NCBI GenBank assembly: GCA_019454225.1
Contig: CP075370.1
Coordinates: 610,001 to 674,000 of the forward strand
Length of the DNA stretch: 64,000 nucleotides
Direction: 5' to 3'
Source: Paracoccaceae bacterium
GTDB taxonomy: Bacteria; Pseudomonadota; Alphaproteobacteria; Rhodobacterales; Rhodobacteraceae
Shown: piece after piece, positions 52,747 to 61,082 of the stretch
How positions within the stretch are numbered: the first letter of the stretch is position 1
How the letters are laid out: every line of letters starts with the position of its first letter
Notes under the pieces: generated by a model
What the model was told of the DNA's origin: nothing
Database searches by the model: none
The model's input: only the letters and a program-made list of their open reading frames with translations
Translations under genes and position numbers: made by a program

Positions 52747-53061
52747 TCAGCCGATGTCGATGAACACCCGGCCGCCCTCCACCTTCACCGGCCAGACCTT
52801 CAGGTTCACACACACCGGCGACCGCTTCGCCTCGCCCGTGCGATAGTCGAACTGGCCGTTGTGCTTGGGGCATTCGATCAGATGGCCCAGCACCAGCCCG
52901 TCGCACAGATGCACCTGCTCATGCGTGCACAACCCGTCGGTCGCATAGAACCTGCCTTCGGGCGAATGGTAAATGGCATAGCTGTGCCCCGCATGGTCGA
53001 AGCGGATCAGATCCTCCGCGTCGATATCCTCGGTGGCGCAGGCGTCGATCCACTGGGTCAT
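52747..53061 (-). CDS. Rieske [2Fe-2S] ferredoxin
   Basis: Encodes 104 residues. The cluster ligands are Cys45-x-His47 (LCTHEQVHL) and Cys64-x-x-His67 (ECPKHNGQF), the Rieske spacing of dioxygenase ferredoxins. It starts 10 bp after the desaturase stop, so it is the probable electron donor to that di-iron enzyme. No ferredoxin reductase is encoded nearby. Confidence 0.93.
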   Translation of the reverse strand: MTQWIDACATEDIDAEDLIRFDHAGHSYAIYHSPEGRFYATDGLCTHEQVHLCDGLVLGHLIECPKHNGQFDYRTGEAKRSPVCVNLKVWPVKVEGGRVFIDIG

Positions 53062-53071
53062 GTCATCCTCC

Positions 53072-54148
53072 TCATCCGGCGTTGCCGGCAAGCGTGGCGT
53101 GAAACTCCGGGCGATAGGGCTGTGCGGTCGGCGGCAGGTCGCGCAGGACGAAATGATCCTCGTTGCGCAACTGGCGCCGCAGCGCAGGCCACATCTCGGC
53201 AAATCCCGCCCGGATCGACGGGCTGGGCGCCGGCAGGTCGTGCCGGATGCGCGCATGCAGGTCGGGCAGGCGGTGATAGGGCACCATCGGGAACATGTGA
53301 TGCTCGACGTGATAGTTCATGTTCCAATAGATGAACCGGCTGACCGGGTTCATCAGCACGGTGCGGCTGTTCAGCCGGTGGTCGGTCACGTTGTCGGCCA
53401 GCCCGCCATGCTGCAAGAGGCCCGTCATCACGTGATGCCACGCGCCGTAAAGCCGGGGCAGCCCGATCACCATCAGCGGCAGGATCGACCCCATGGCCCA
53501 GGCCAGGGCAAGCGTGGCGGCATAGACCGCCACCCAGATCCGCGCGACGCGGACCACCCCGGGCTGTTCGGCTGGCGGAATGAACGTCGCCTCCTCGGGG
53601 TCAAGGCGTCCGGTCGCGTTCAGGGCCATCCGTGCCCATCCGTTCCAGGCATCGACCAGCCCCAGGAAATTGGCGATCAGCCGGATGAACTCCGGCGGCC
53701 GCATCACCGCGATTTCCGGGTCGCGCCCGACGATGACCGTATCGGTGTGGTGGCGGGCATGGCTCCACCGCCAGGTCACCGGATTGCGCACCATGCAGAA
53801 GCTGGCGACCTGATACAGCGCGTTGTTCATCCAGGCCGTCCGGAAGGCGGTGCCATGCCCGCACTCGTGCCAGCGGCTGTCCATCGCGCTGCCGTACAGC
53901 ACGCCATAGGCCAGCCAGAACGGCGCCGACCACCACGACGGCCACAGCGCGATGCCCAGCCCCGCAAAGGCCGCCATGCAGCCGAACAGTATCGCGGTGT
54001 CGCGGATCGCCGGCCGGTCCTCGCGCGCCATCAGCGCCTTCATTTCCTTCCGGGGCACGTCGGAATGATACCAGGCGGCGGCCGCCAGTCCGGTTTCCAG
54101 GGCGCGTCGCGCATCGCGGCCCAGCAGGCTGTAGTCGCGCTTTCCCAT
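53072..54148 (-). CDS. Membrane fatty-acid-desaturase-family oxygenase
   Basis: Encodes 358 residues with about four membrane helices and three histidine boxes that bind a di-iron centre: HECGHG (94-99), HARHH (130-134) and HVEHH (280-284). Members desaturate or hydroxylate hydrophobic substrates. The paired Rieske ferredoxin and Gfo/Idh/MocA oxidoreductase suggest a catabolic hydroxylase or demethylase rather than a housekeeping lipid desaturase; that is inference. Divergent from a LacI-type regulator. Start ATG at 54148 preceded by GGGAGGAGAG. Confidence 0.88.
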   Translation of the reverse strand: MGKRDYSLLGRDARRALETGLAAAAWYHSDVPRKEMKALMAREDRPAIRDTAILFGCMAAFAGLGIALWPSWWSAPFWLAYGVLYGSAMDSRWHECGHGTAFRTAWMNNALYQVASFCMVRNPVTWRWSHARHHTDTVIVGRDPEIAVMRPPEFIRLIANFLGLVDAWNGWARMALNATGRLDPEEATFIPPAEQPGVVRVARIWVAVYAATLALAWAMGSILPLMVIGLPRLYGAWHHVMTGLLQHGGLADNVTDHRLNSRTVLMNPVSRFIYWNMNYHVEHHMFPMVPYHRLPDLHARIRHDLPAPSPSIRAGFAEMWPALRRQLRNEDHFVLRDLPPTAQPYRPEFHATLAGNAG

Positions 54149-54187
54149 CGCTCTCTCCTCCCGGCGCGGCGGCCCGTGTCGGTACGG

Positions 54188-54231
54188 ATGCCAGACGCAT
54201 GCCATACGCGTGCCAGACAGATGCCAGACAG
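54188..54231. repeat. Four tandem 11-bp repeats in the desaturase/LacI promoter region
   Basis: Units ATGCCAGACGC, ATGCCATACGC, GTGCCAGACAG and ATGCCAGACAG lie head to tail. The core TGCCAKAC is kept in all four. The 11-bp period is close to one DNA turn, so the same face is presented four times. The array is 40 bp upstream of the desaturase start and 110 bp upstream of lacI. Confidence 0.8.
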
Positions 54232-54340
54232 CGAATCCGATATCCCCGACCGGCATTCCGGACCAATACGGTGCTTGCATAACCTCTCATAAACCATCAC
54301 GATTGGTCTACTTTGTGATGTGTTTTCGTCAGGCTCTCGC

Positions 54341-55372
54341 ATGTCTCGTCGTCCCACCATCCAGGATGTCGCGCGTCAGGCGGGGGTATCCACCGCCACC
54401 GTCGACCGCGTGCTGAACGCCCGCGAAAAGGTGCGCGAGGATACCGCGCGCCGGGTCTACGAGGCGGCGCGCGACCTTGGCTATCACGCCGCCCCCCTGA
54501 TCGGGCAGCGCGTGCAGGGCGAACTTCCGCGCCTGCGGCTGGGGGTGGTGTTGCACAAGGAACGGCAGGCGTTCTATCAGACGTTCAAGGCCGAGATCGA
54601 GCGCGCCGTGGCCGCCGCCACGCATCTGCGCGCCTCTGCGGCCATTGAATTCGCGACCTCGCAAAGCCCTGCGGATTTCGCCGCCCTGATCGACGGCCTG
54701 GCCGGGCGCGTCGACGCCATCGCCGCCACTGCCGTGACCCACCCCGAGGTGACCGAGGCGGTGATGCGCGCCAATGCGCGGGGCATTCCCTGCTTTGCCC
54801 TGCTGAACGATTTCGCGCAGGGGGTGCGGCAGAACTATCTCGGGCTGAACAACATGAAGATCGGCCGCATCGCCGCGCACATGATCGCGCAGACGATGCA
54901 CCAGCCGGGAAAGATCGCCGTTTTCGTCGGGGGTTACCGCTGGCACGGGCACGAGCTGCGCGAAACCGGCTTTCGCAGCTATTTCCGCGAATACGCGCCG
55001 CAGTTTCACGTGATCGACACGCTGGTGAACCTTGAGACGCGGCAACTGACCTATGAGGCCACGCTCGACCTGCTGGGCCGCCACCCCGAACTTCGCGGCA
55101 TCTATTGCGCCGGTGGCGGCATGGAAGGCGCCATCGCCGCGCTCTGCGAGGTGCGCGAGCCCGGACAGGTGTCGCTGGTGGTCAACGAGCTTACCCCGGA
55201 AAGCCGCGCGGCGCTGATCTCGCGCTATGTGACGATGGTGATCTCCACCCCGCTGCCCCGGCTCTGCGCCGATCTGGTGGCGCTGGCCGCCCGCGCCGTG
55301 GCCGAGGGCATCACCCCCGTGCAAGGCCAGCATTTCCTGTCGCCCGACCTCTACCTGCCCGAGTCGGTATGA
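54341..55372 (+). CDS. LacI-family regulator of the inositol region
   Basis: Encodes 343 residues. The LacI helix-turn-helix TIQDVARQAGVSTATVDRVLNAREKVREDTARRVYEAA starts at residue 6. A periplasmic-binding-protein-like domain follows (LGVVLHKERQAFYQTFKAEIERAV…), of the subtype that binds free sugars such as inositol or ribose. The ATG at 54341 is chosen. It faces the desaturase operon and is followed by inositol genes on the same strand, so it probably governs both. Confidence 0.92.
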   Translation: MSRRPTIQDVARQAGVSTATVDRVLNAREKVREDTARRVYEAARDLGYHAAPLIGQRVQGELPRLRLGVVLHKERQAFYQTFKAEIERAVAAATHLRASAAIEFATSQSPADFAALIDGLAGRVDAIAATAVTHPEVTEAVMRANARGIPCFALLNDFAQGVRQNYLGLNNMKIGRIAAHMIAQTMHQPGKIAVFVGGYRWHGHELRETGFRSYFREYAPQFHVIDTLVNLETRQLTYEATLDLLGRHPELRGIYCAGGGMEGAIAALCEVREPGQVSLVVNELTPESRAALISRYVTMVISTPLPRLCADLVALAARAVAEGITPVQGQHFLSPDLYLPESV

Positions 55373-55500
55373 TGGATTTTCATCGGCGCGGTCACTGATT
55401 TCGTCAGGAATGATGCAAAACACCTGACCCTTCGTCGCAGTGGTTGACGGAATCACCTCCCCCTCCCAAGGTCCGCCCCGACGCCCCCGGGGACCACGAC

Positions 55501-56319
55501 ATGACAGCGTTTGCCCTGAACCACATGACAGTCGCCCCCCAAGGTTTCGCCGCGACAATCGATCTCGCGGCTGCGCTGGGATGTGTGGGGGTCGAGTTGC
55601 GCAACGACCTTCCGCAACCGCTGTTCGATGGCATGAGCCCTGCCACGGCGGGTGCGATGCTGCGGGAGCGTCGCCTGCGGCTGCTGGCTCTGGCCGAGGT
55701 CAAGCGGTTCAACGACTGGTCGGCCGACAAGGCGGACGAGGCGCTGGCACTGATGCGGACGGCGCGCGCCGCAGGGGCCGAGGCGGTCAGCCTGATCCCG
55801 CGCAACGACGGGCAGGGCATGGGGAACGGCGAGCGCCAGGCGGCGTTGCGACTGGCGCTGAAGGCGCTGAAACCGATGCTCGAGGACCATGACCTGATCG
55901 GCTTGATCGAACCGTTGGGCTTCGAGGTCTGCGCGCTGCGCCACAAGTCCGAGGCCGTTGATGCCATCGAGGCGCTGGGCGTTCGGGGCCGGTTCCGGCT
56001 GGTCCATGACACCTTTCATCACACGCTGGCCGGGGACGGAGCGTTCTTTCCCGAGCACACCGGCATCGTCCATGTCTCGGGCGTGACCGACCCTGCGGTG
56101 GCCGTGGGATCAATGCGCGATCCGCATCGCGTGCTTGTCGACGCGGCCGACCGCCTGGGCAACATCGACCAGATCGCGGCCCTGCAGGCACTGGGCTGGA
56201 CCGGCCCGATCAGTTTCGAGGCGTTCTCGCCCGAGGTTCACGCCGCAACCGACCCGAAGCGCGACCTCGCCGCCTCCATCCAGTTCATCCGCGACGGCCT
56301 GGCCCGCAAGGCGGCCTGA
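55501..56319 (+). CDS. TIM-barrel sugar isomerase/epimerase, IolI-like
   Basis: Encodes 272 residues of the AP_endonuc_2 fold. FEVCALRHKSEAVDAI, LVHDTFHHTLAGD and the final ISFEAFSPEVH carry the expected metal-binding Glu, Asp and His residues. Length and context fit an inosose isomerase (IolI type). The ATG at 55501 opens the inositol operon. Confidence 0.82.
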   Translation: MTAFALNHMTVAPQGFAATIDLAAALGCVGVELRNDLPQPLFDGMSPATAGAMLRERRLRLLALAEVKRFNDWSADKADEALALMRTARAAGAEAVSLIPRNDGQGMGNGERQAALRLALKALKPMLEDHDLIGLIEPLGFEVCALRHKSEAVDAIEALGVRGRFRLVHDTFHHTLAGDGAFFPEHTGIVHVSGVTDPAVAVGSMRDPHRVLVDAADRLGNIDQIAALQALGWTGPISFEAFSPEVHAATDPKRDLAASIQFIRDGLARKAA

Positions 56320-56406
56320 CGCGCAGATGAGTCCGGGGTCCAGGGAAGAGGGGGCCCCTCCGGCACGATCACGGATGCGCCGGACATCCGCACAGGGAGA
56401 GAGAGA

Positions 56407-57348
56407 ATGAAAAAGATCCTATTGGCCGCCAGCCTGGCCGGTCTGATGACGACCACCGCGATGGCCCAGAACGTCGGCGTCAGCATGGCGCTGTTCGACG
56501 ACAACTTCCTGACCGTGCTGCGCAACGGCATCCAGGCCCATGCCGATGCCACCGGGGTCAGCGTGCAGATCGAGGATGCGCAGAACGACGTCGCGCGCCA
56601 GTTGGACCAGATCAACAACTTCATCGCCTCGGGCGTCGACGCGATCATCGTGAACCCGGTCGACACCTCGGCCACGCAGGCCATGTCGGACGCGGCGGCG
56701 GCCGGCGGCGTGCCGCTGGTCTATGTGAACCGGCAGCCAATCAACGTCGACAGCCTGCCCGACAATCAGGCCTTCGTCGCCTCGAACGAGATCGAGTCCG
56801 GCACCCTGGCAGCCTTCGAGGCCTGCAAGCTGCTGCGCGCGGCGGGCAAGGCTGGCGGCGCGCGCGGCTACATCATCATGGGCGAGCTGTCGAACCAGGC
56901 CGCCATTCAGCGGACGAAGGACGTGGATGACGTGGTCGGCATCGACATGTGCAACTTCATCACCATCGTGGACCGGCAGACCTCGAACTGGTCGCGCGAC
57001 ACGGCGCAGAACCTGATGACCAACTGGCTGTCCACCGGCGAACCCTTCGACGTGGTCTTTGCCAACAACGACGAGAGCGCGATTGGCGCCATCCAGGCAA
57101 TGAAGGCGGCGGGCATGGACATGGCCGATGTCGTGGTGGTCGGCGTCGATGCCACGCAGGATGCGCTGGTGGCGATGCAGGCCGGCGATCTGGATGCGAC
57201 CGCGTTCCAGAACGCGGCAGGCCAGGGGTCGGGCGCGCTCGACGCGGCGGTTAAGCTGTCGAAGGGCGAGGCGGTGGAGCAGAAGGTCTACATTCCCTTT
57301 GAACTCGTGACGCCGGCCAACATCGGCGACTATCTCGCCAAGAACTGA
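56407..57348 (+). CDS. Inositol/sugar ABC transporter substrate-binding protein
   Basis: Encodes 313 residues with a Sec signal (about 1-20, ending AMA). A Peripla_BP_4 ribose/inositol-type fold: NVGVSMALFDDNFLTVLRNG, NNFIASGVDAIIVNPVD, FANNDESAIGAIQAMKAAG and VVGVDATQDALVAM. It probably binds myo-inositol, by context. Preceded by AGGGAGAGAGA. Confidence 0.9.
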   Translation: MKKILLAASLAGLMTTTAMAQNVGVSMALFDDNFLTVLRNGIQAHADATGVSVQIEDAQNDVARQLDQINNFIASGVDAIIVNPVDTSATQAMSDAAAAGGVPLVYVNRQPINVDSLPDNQAFVASNEIESGTLAAFEACKLLRAAGKAGGARGYIIMGELSNQAAIQRTKDVDDVVGIDMCNFITIVDRQTSNWSRDTAQNLMTNWLSTGEPFDVVFANNDESAIGAIQAMKAAGMDMADVVVVGVDATQDALVAMQAGDLDATAFQNAAGQGSGALDAAVKLSKGEAVEQKVYIPFELVTPANIGDYLAKN

Positions 57349-57447
57349 CCGGACGACGGGTTGCACCGGGGGCGGCGCGCCGCGCCGCCCCCAGGGTCGC
57401 GCATGTGCGGCGCGAGACGCGGACCACGCAGGGGGGGGACGGATTCC

Positions 57448-58521
57448 ATGGCAAGAACAGCGCAGGGCATCGGGGGCCTGACCTATGATCCGGCACGACG
57501 GGCGAGGCCGCCCGAACTGAACGTGTTCATCGCACTGGTCCTGATCACCGCGGCCTTCGAACTGTTCGGGCGCATCTTCATGGGCGACAGTTTCCTGTTT
57601 AACACCCGACCCAACGTGGACGCGATCTTCAACTGGGCGCGTCTGAACATCATCATCCTGCAGGTCGCGATCATCGGCATCATCGCGATCGGGGTGACGC
57701 AGGTGATCATCACCGGCGGCATCGACCTGTCGTCGGGTTCGATCGTCGGGGCCACGGCGATGATCTCGATGAGCTTTGCGCAGACCGCCATCGTCAACGG
57801 CAACCCGAACCCAAAGGCGATCTTCGGCGACTGGGCGATGGACCTGCCGGTGATCGCGCCGGTGCTGGTTGGCCTGGGATGCGGCATGGCGATGGGGTTC
57901 ATCAACGGCGCGCTGGTGGCCTGGACCCGGATCCCGCCCTTCATCGCCACGCTGGGGATGATGGTGTTCGCGCGCGGCCTGTCACGCTGGTGGTCGAACG
58001 GACAGCCGGTGTCCTTTCCGACCGAGGGCTATGCCGCCATCGGCAAGGGCATGACCCCGGTGCTGATCTTCGTGGCGCTGGCGGTCCTGTTCCACCTGAT
58101 CCTGCGCTACACGCTCTATGGCAAGCACACCTATGCCATCGGATCGAACGAGGATGCGGCACGGATGTCGGGGATCAAGGTCGCCCGGCACAAGGTGCTG
58201 GTCTACACCATCGCCGGGATGCTGGCGGCACTGGCGGCCGTGGTGCTGTCGTCGAAGAACCTGACGGCTCAGGCCGGCATGGGAGTGATGTACGAACTGG
58301 ATGCCATCGCCATGGCGGTGATCGGCGGGGTGTCGCTGCAGGGCGGGCGCGGTTCGATCCTGGGGACGGTGCTGGGGGCGTTGATCTTTGGCGTGATCAT
58401 CTCGGGTTTCACCTTCCTGCGCCTCGACGCCTATTACCAGGAGATGGTCAAGGGCGTGATCATCGTGGGTGCGGTGGTGCTGGACCAGTGGCGGCAACGC
58501 CGCAGCGCGGCACGGGGCTGA
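57448..58521 (+). CDS. Inositol/sugar ABC transporter permease
   Basis: Encodes 357 residues with about nine helices of the BPD_transp_2 (RbsC-like) family. ITGGIDLSSGSIVG, RIPPFIATLGMMVFARGL, AIGSNEDAARMSGI and AVIGGVSLQGGRGSILGTVLGALI are family marks. Forms the channel with the adjacent ATPase. Confidence 0.92.
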   Translation: MARTAQGIGGLTYDPARRARPPELNVFIALVLITAAFELFGRIFMGDSFLFNTRPNVDAIFNWARLNIIILQVAIIGIIAIGVTQVIITGGIDLSSGSIVGATAMISMSFAQTAIVNGNPNPKAIFGDWAMDLPVIAPVLVGLGCGMAMGFINGALVAWTRIPPFIATLGMMVFARGLSRWWSNGQPVSFPTEGYAAIGKGMTPVLIFVALAVLFHLILRYTLYGKHTYAIGSNEDAARMSGIKVARHKVLVYTIAGMLAALAAVVLSSKNLTAQAGMGVMYELDAIAMAVIGGVSLQGGRGSILGTVLGALIFGVIISGFTFLRLDAYYQEMVKGVIIVGAVVLDQWRQRRSAARG

Positions 58522-58532
58522 GGAGGGAAACC

Positions 58533-59303
58533 ATGTCGGACATCGTTCTGGAAACCCGCGACCTGACCAAGCACTATGGTGGCGTGCACGCGCTGACCGG
58601 AGCCGATTTCGTGCTGCGGCGTGGAGAGCATGTCGCCATCATGGGCGACAACGGCGCCGGAAAATCGACCTTCGTGCGGCAGATCACCGGTGTGGAACAG
58701 CCGACCCGCGGCGAGATCATCTTTCGCGGCCAGCCTGTCGCCTTCAAGGGGCCGCTCGATGCCCGCGAGGCCGGTATCGAGACCGTGTTCCAGACGCTTG
58801 CGCTTGCCGACCATCTGGATGTGGCCGACAACCTGTTCCTGGGGCGGGAAAAACTGCTGTTCCGACTGGGGCCGTTCTCGATTCTCGACTACCGGGGGAT
58901 GCGCGAGGCCACGCTGAAGGCGCTGGAAAAGACCGGCGTGAAGATTCCGAACATCCACAACCCGATCGAGCGCATGTCGGGCGGCCAGCGGCAGTGCGTT
59001 GCGATTGCGCGCACCGCCACCTTCCACTCCAAGCTGACGATCATGGACGAACCGACCGCCGCCCTCGGCGTGCAGGAAACCGCGCAGGTCGAGAACATCG
59101 TGCGGAACCTCAAGGAGCAGGGCGAGCCCCTGATCCTGATCAGCCACAACATGCGGCAGGTGTTCGATCTGGTGGACCGGATCGTGGTGTTCCGGCGCGG
59201 GCGGATCGTGGCCAACCTGCGCAAGGAGGACACCGACGGTCAGGACGTGGTGGCCTATATCACCGGTGCCAAGACCGGCGCCGAGTACGAGGGCGCAGCG
59301 TGA
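58533..59303 (+). CDS. Inositol/sugar ABC transporter ATPase (single domain)
   Basis: Encodes 256 residues: Walker A GDNGAGKS (about 37-44), signature MSGGQRQCVAIAR, Walker B LTIMDEP, H-loop His in ISHNMRQV. It is a single-ATPase form, about half the length of the two-domain RbsA type, as in the FrcA/inositol importers of alphaproteobacteria. Preceded by GAGGAGGG and overlapping the SDR gene. Confidence 0.92.
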   Translation: MSDIVLETRDLTKHYGGVHALTGADFVLRRGEHVAIMGDNGAGKSTFVRQITGVEQPTRGEIIFRGQPVAFKGPLDAREAGIETVFQTLALADHLDVADNLFLGREKLLFRLGPFSILDYRGMREATLKALEKTGVKIPNIHNPIERMSGGQRQCVAIARTATFHSKLTIMDEPTAALGVQETAQVENIVRNLKEQGEPLILISHNMRQVFDLVDRIVVFRRGRIVANLRKEDTDGQDVVAYITGAKTGAEYEGAA

Positions 59304-60070
59304 CAGCGGTCCATGCCCCGACCCACGCCCTGATCCTGGGCGGCACGCAGGGCCTTGGCCTTGCCATCGCCTCCGAACTGATGGCACAGGGCTGCACGCG
59401 GCTGGTGCTGGCGGCACGCGACCCGGACCGGGGCCGCGCGGCGTCGGATGGTCTGGGGGTGCCGTTCGTGCGGGTCGATCTGGGCGATGCGCAGGACGTC
59501 ACCGCCTGCGTGGACCGCGCCGCAGCCCTGATGGGGCGGGTCGATGCGCTGGTCGTCGCGGGGGCCTCGACCGAGCGCGGGTCGATCCTCGACACCTCGC
59601 CTGCGGCCTTCGATGCGATGATGGCGGCCAACGCACGGGGGCCGTTCTTTGCGATCCAACGCACCGCGCAGTTGGCGCGGGCCGCAGGACATCCGGCCAG
59701 CATCGTCACGATCCTGTCGATGGTGGTGCATTGCGGGCAGAGCTTTCTTGCACCCTACGCCGCGTCGAAGGCGGCATTGGCCAACATCACGAAGAACGCA
59801 GCCAACGCGCTGCGCCATGACCGGATCAGGGTCAACGGCATCAACTGCGGCTGGATGGACACGCCGGGCGAGGATGCGGTGCAGCGGCGCCACCACGGGG
59901 CGGATGATGGCTGGCTTGCCGCCGCCGAGGCACGCCAACCCTTCGGAATGCTGGTCAAGCCCGTGCATGTTGCGGGGCTTGCTGCCTACTTGCTGGGGCC
60001 GCAATCCGGTGTGATGACGGGCGCCGTTGTCGACTTTGACCAGAATGTCTCCGGGGCCTACCCCGAGTGA
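59300..60070 (+). CDS. Short-chain dehydrogenase/reductase
   Basis: Encodes 256 residues starting from GTG that overlaps the ATPase stop (GTGA). The cofactor motif LGGTQGLGLAIA, the NAG-like VVAGAST segment, and the catalytic Ser with YAASK (APYAASKAALANITKNAAN) are visible. Within the inositol operon it may oxidise an inositol isomer or inosose derivative. Confidence 0.88.
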   Translation: MTAVHAPTHALILGGTQGLGLAIASELMAQGCTRLVLAARDPDRGRAASDGLGVPFVRVDLGDAQDVTACVDRAAALMGRVDALVVAGASTERGSILDTSPAAFDAMMAANARGPFFAIQRTAQLARAAGHPASIVTILSMVVHCGQSFLAPYAASKAALANITKNAANALRHDRIRVNGINCGWMDTPGEDAVQRRHHGADDGWLAAAEARQPFGMLVKPVHVAGLAAYLLGPQSGVMTGAVVDFDQNVSGAYPE

Positions 60071-60080
60071 GGAAAGAACC

Positions 60081-61082
60081 ATGTCGCTGAACTTCGCCAT
60101 TCTCGGAGCGGGCCGGATCGGCCAGGTCCATGCCCGCGCGGTCACATCCACGCCCGGTGCGCGTCTTGTCGCCGTCGCCGATCCTGTCGCGGCAGCGGCC
60201 GAGGCGCTGCGCGTCGCACATGGTTGCGACATCCGCAGCATCGACGCGATCGAGGCCGCCGCCGATGTGGATGCCGTGGTGATCTGCACCCCGACCGACA
60301 CGCATGCGGATCTGATCGAACGTTTCGCGCGCGCGGGAAAGGCCGTGTTCTGCGAGAAACCGGTCGACCTGTCGCTGTCGCGCGTCGTCGCCTGCCTGAA
60401 GACGGTCGAGGCCGAGAAGGGCACGCTGATGGTCGGCTTCAACCGCCGCTTTGACCCCGATTTCATGGCCGTCAAGGCGGCCATTGATGCCGGAAAGATC
60501 GGTACGGTGGAGATGGTCACGATCACCAGCCGCGACCCGGGCGCGCCACCTCTGGATTACATCTCGCGCTCTGGCGGCATCTTCCGTGACATGACGATCC
60601 ATGATTTCGACATGGCGCGCTGGCTGCTGGGCGAAGAGGTTGAAACGGTCATGGCCGCCGCCTCGGTGCTGACCGACCCGGCGATCGGGAAGGCGGGCGA
60701 CCATGACAGTGTCAACTTGATCCTGCGCACGGCATCGGGGCGCCAGGCGATCATCACCAATTCACGCCGCGCGACCTATGGCTATGACCAGCGGATCGAA
60801 GTGCTGGGCTCGAAGGGAATGGTGGCGGCGCGGAACCATGCCGAGAACCGCCTGACGCTGGCGGATGGCCAGGGCTTCCACGAGGCGCCGCTGCTCAATT
60901 TCTTCATGACCCGCTACATCGCCGCCTATGCGAACGAGATCGCGGCGTTCATCGATGCCGTGAAGGGGGGCAGCCCCACGCCGACGACGGGGCAGGACGG
61001 GTTGCTGGCGCTGGCACTGGCCGAGGCGGCGCTGAAGTCGGTGGCCGAGGGGCGGGCCGTCAAGGTGGCCGAGGTTCTCTGA
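60081..61082 (+). CDS. iolG: Inositol 2-dehydrogenase IolG
   Basis: Encodes 333 residues of the Gfo/Idh/MocA family. NAD motif ILGAGRIGQVHA, the FCEKPVDLS Lys motif, and SGGIFRDMTIHDFDMARWL with the catalytic Asp and His of IolG. It oxidises myo-inositol to 2-keto-myo-inositol, the first step of the pathway. Preceded by GAGGAAAG; shares 1 bp with iolC. Confidence 0.93.
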   Translation: MSLNFAILGAGRIGQVHARAVTSTPGARLVAVADPVAAAAEALRVAHGCDIRSIDAIEAAADVDAVVICTPTDTHADLIERFARAGKAVFCEKPVDLSLSRVVACLKTVEAEKGTLMVGFNRRFDPDFMAVKAAIDAGKIGTVEMVTITSRDPGAPPLDYISRSGGIFRDMTIHDFDMARWLLGEEVETVMAAASVLTDPAIGKAGDHDSVNLILRTASGRQAIITNSRRATYGYDQRIEVLGSKGMVAARNHAENRLTLADGQGFHEAPLLNFFMTRYIAAYANEIAAFIDAVKGGSPTPTTGQDGLLALALAEAALKSVAEGRAVKVAEVL

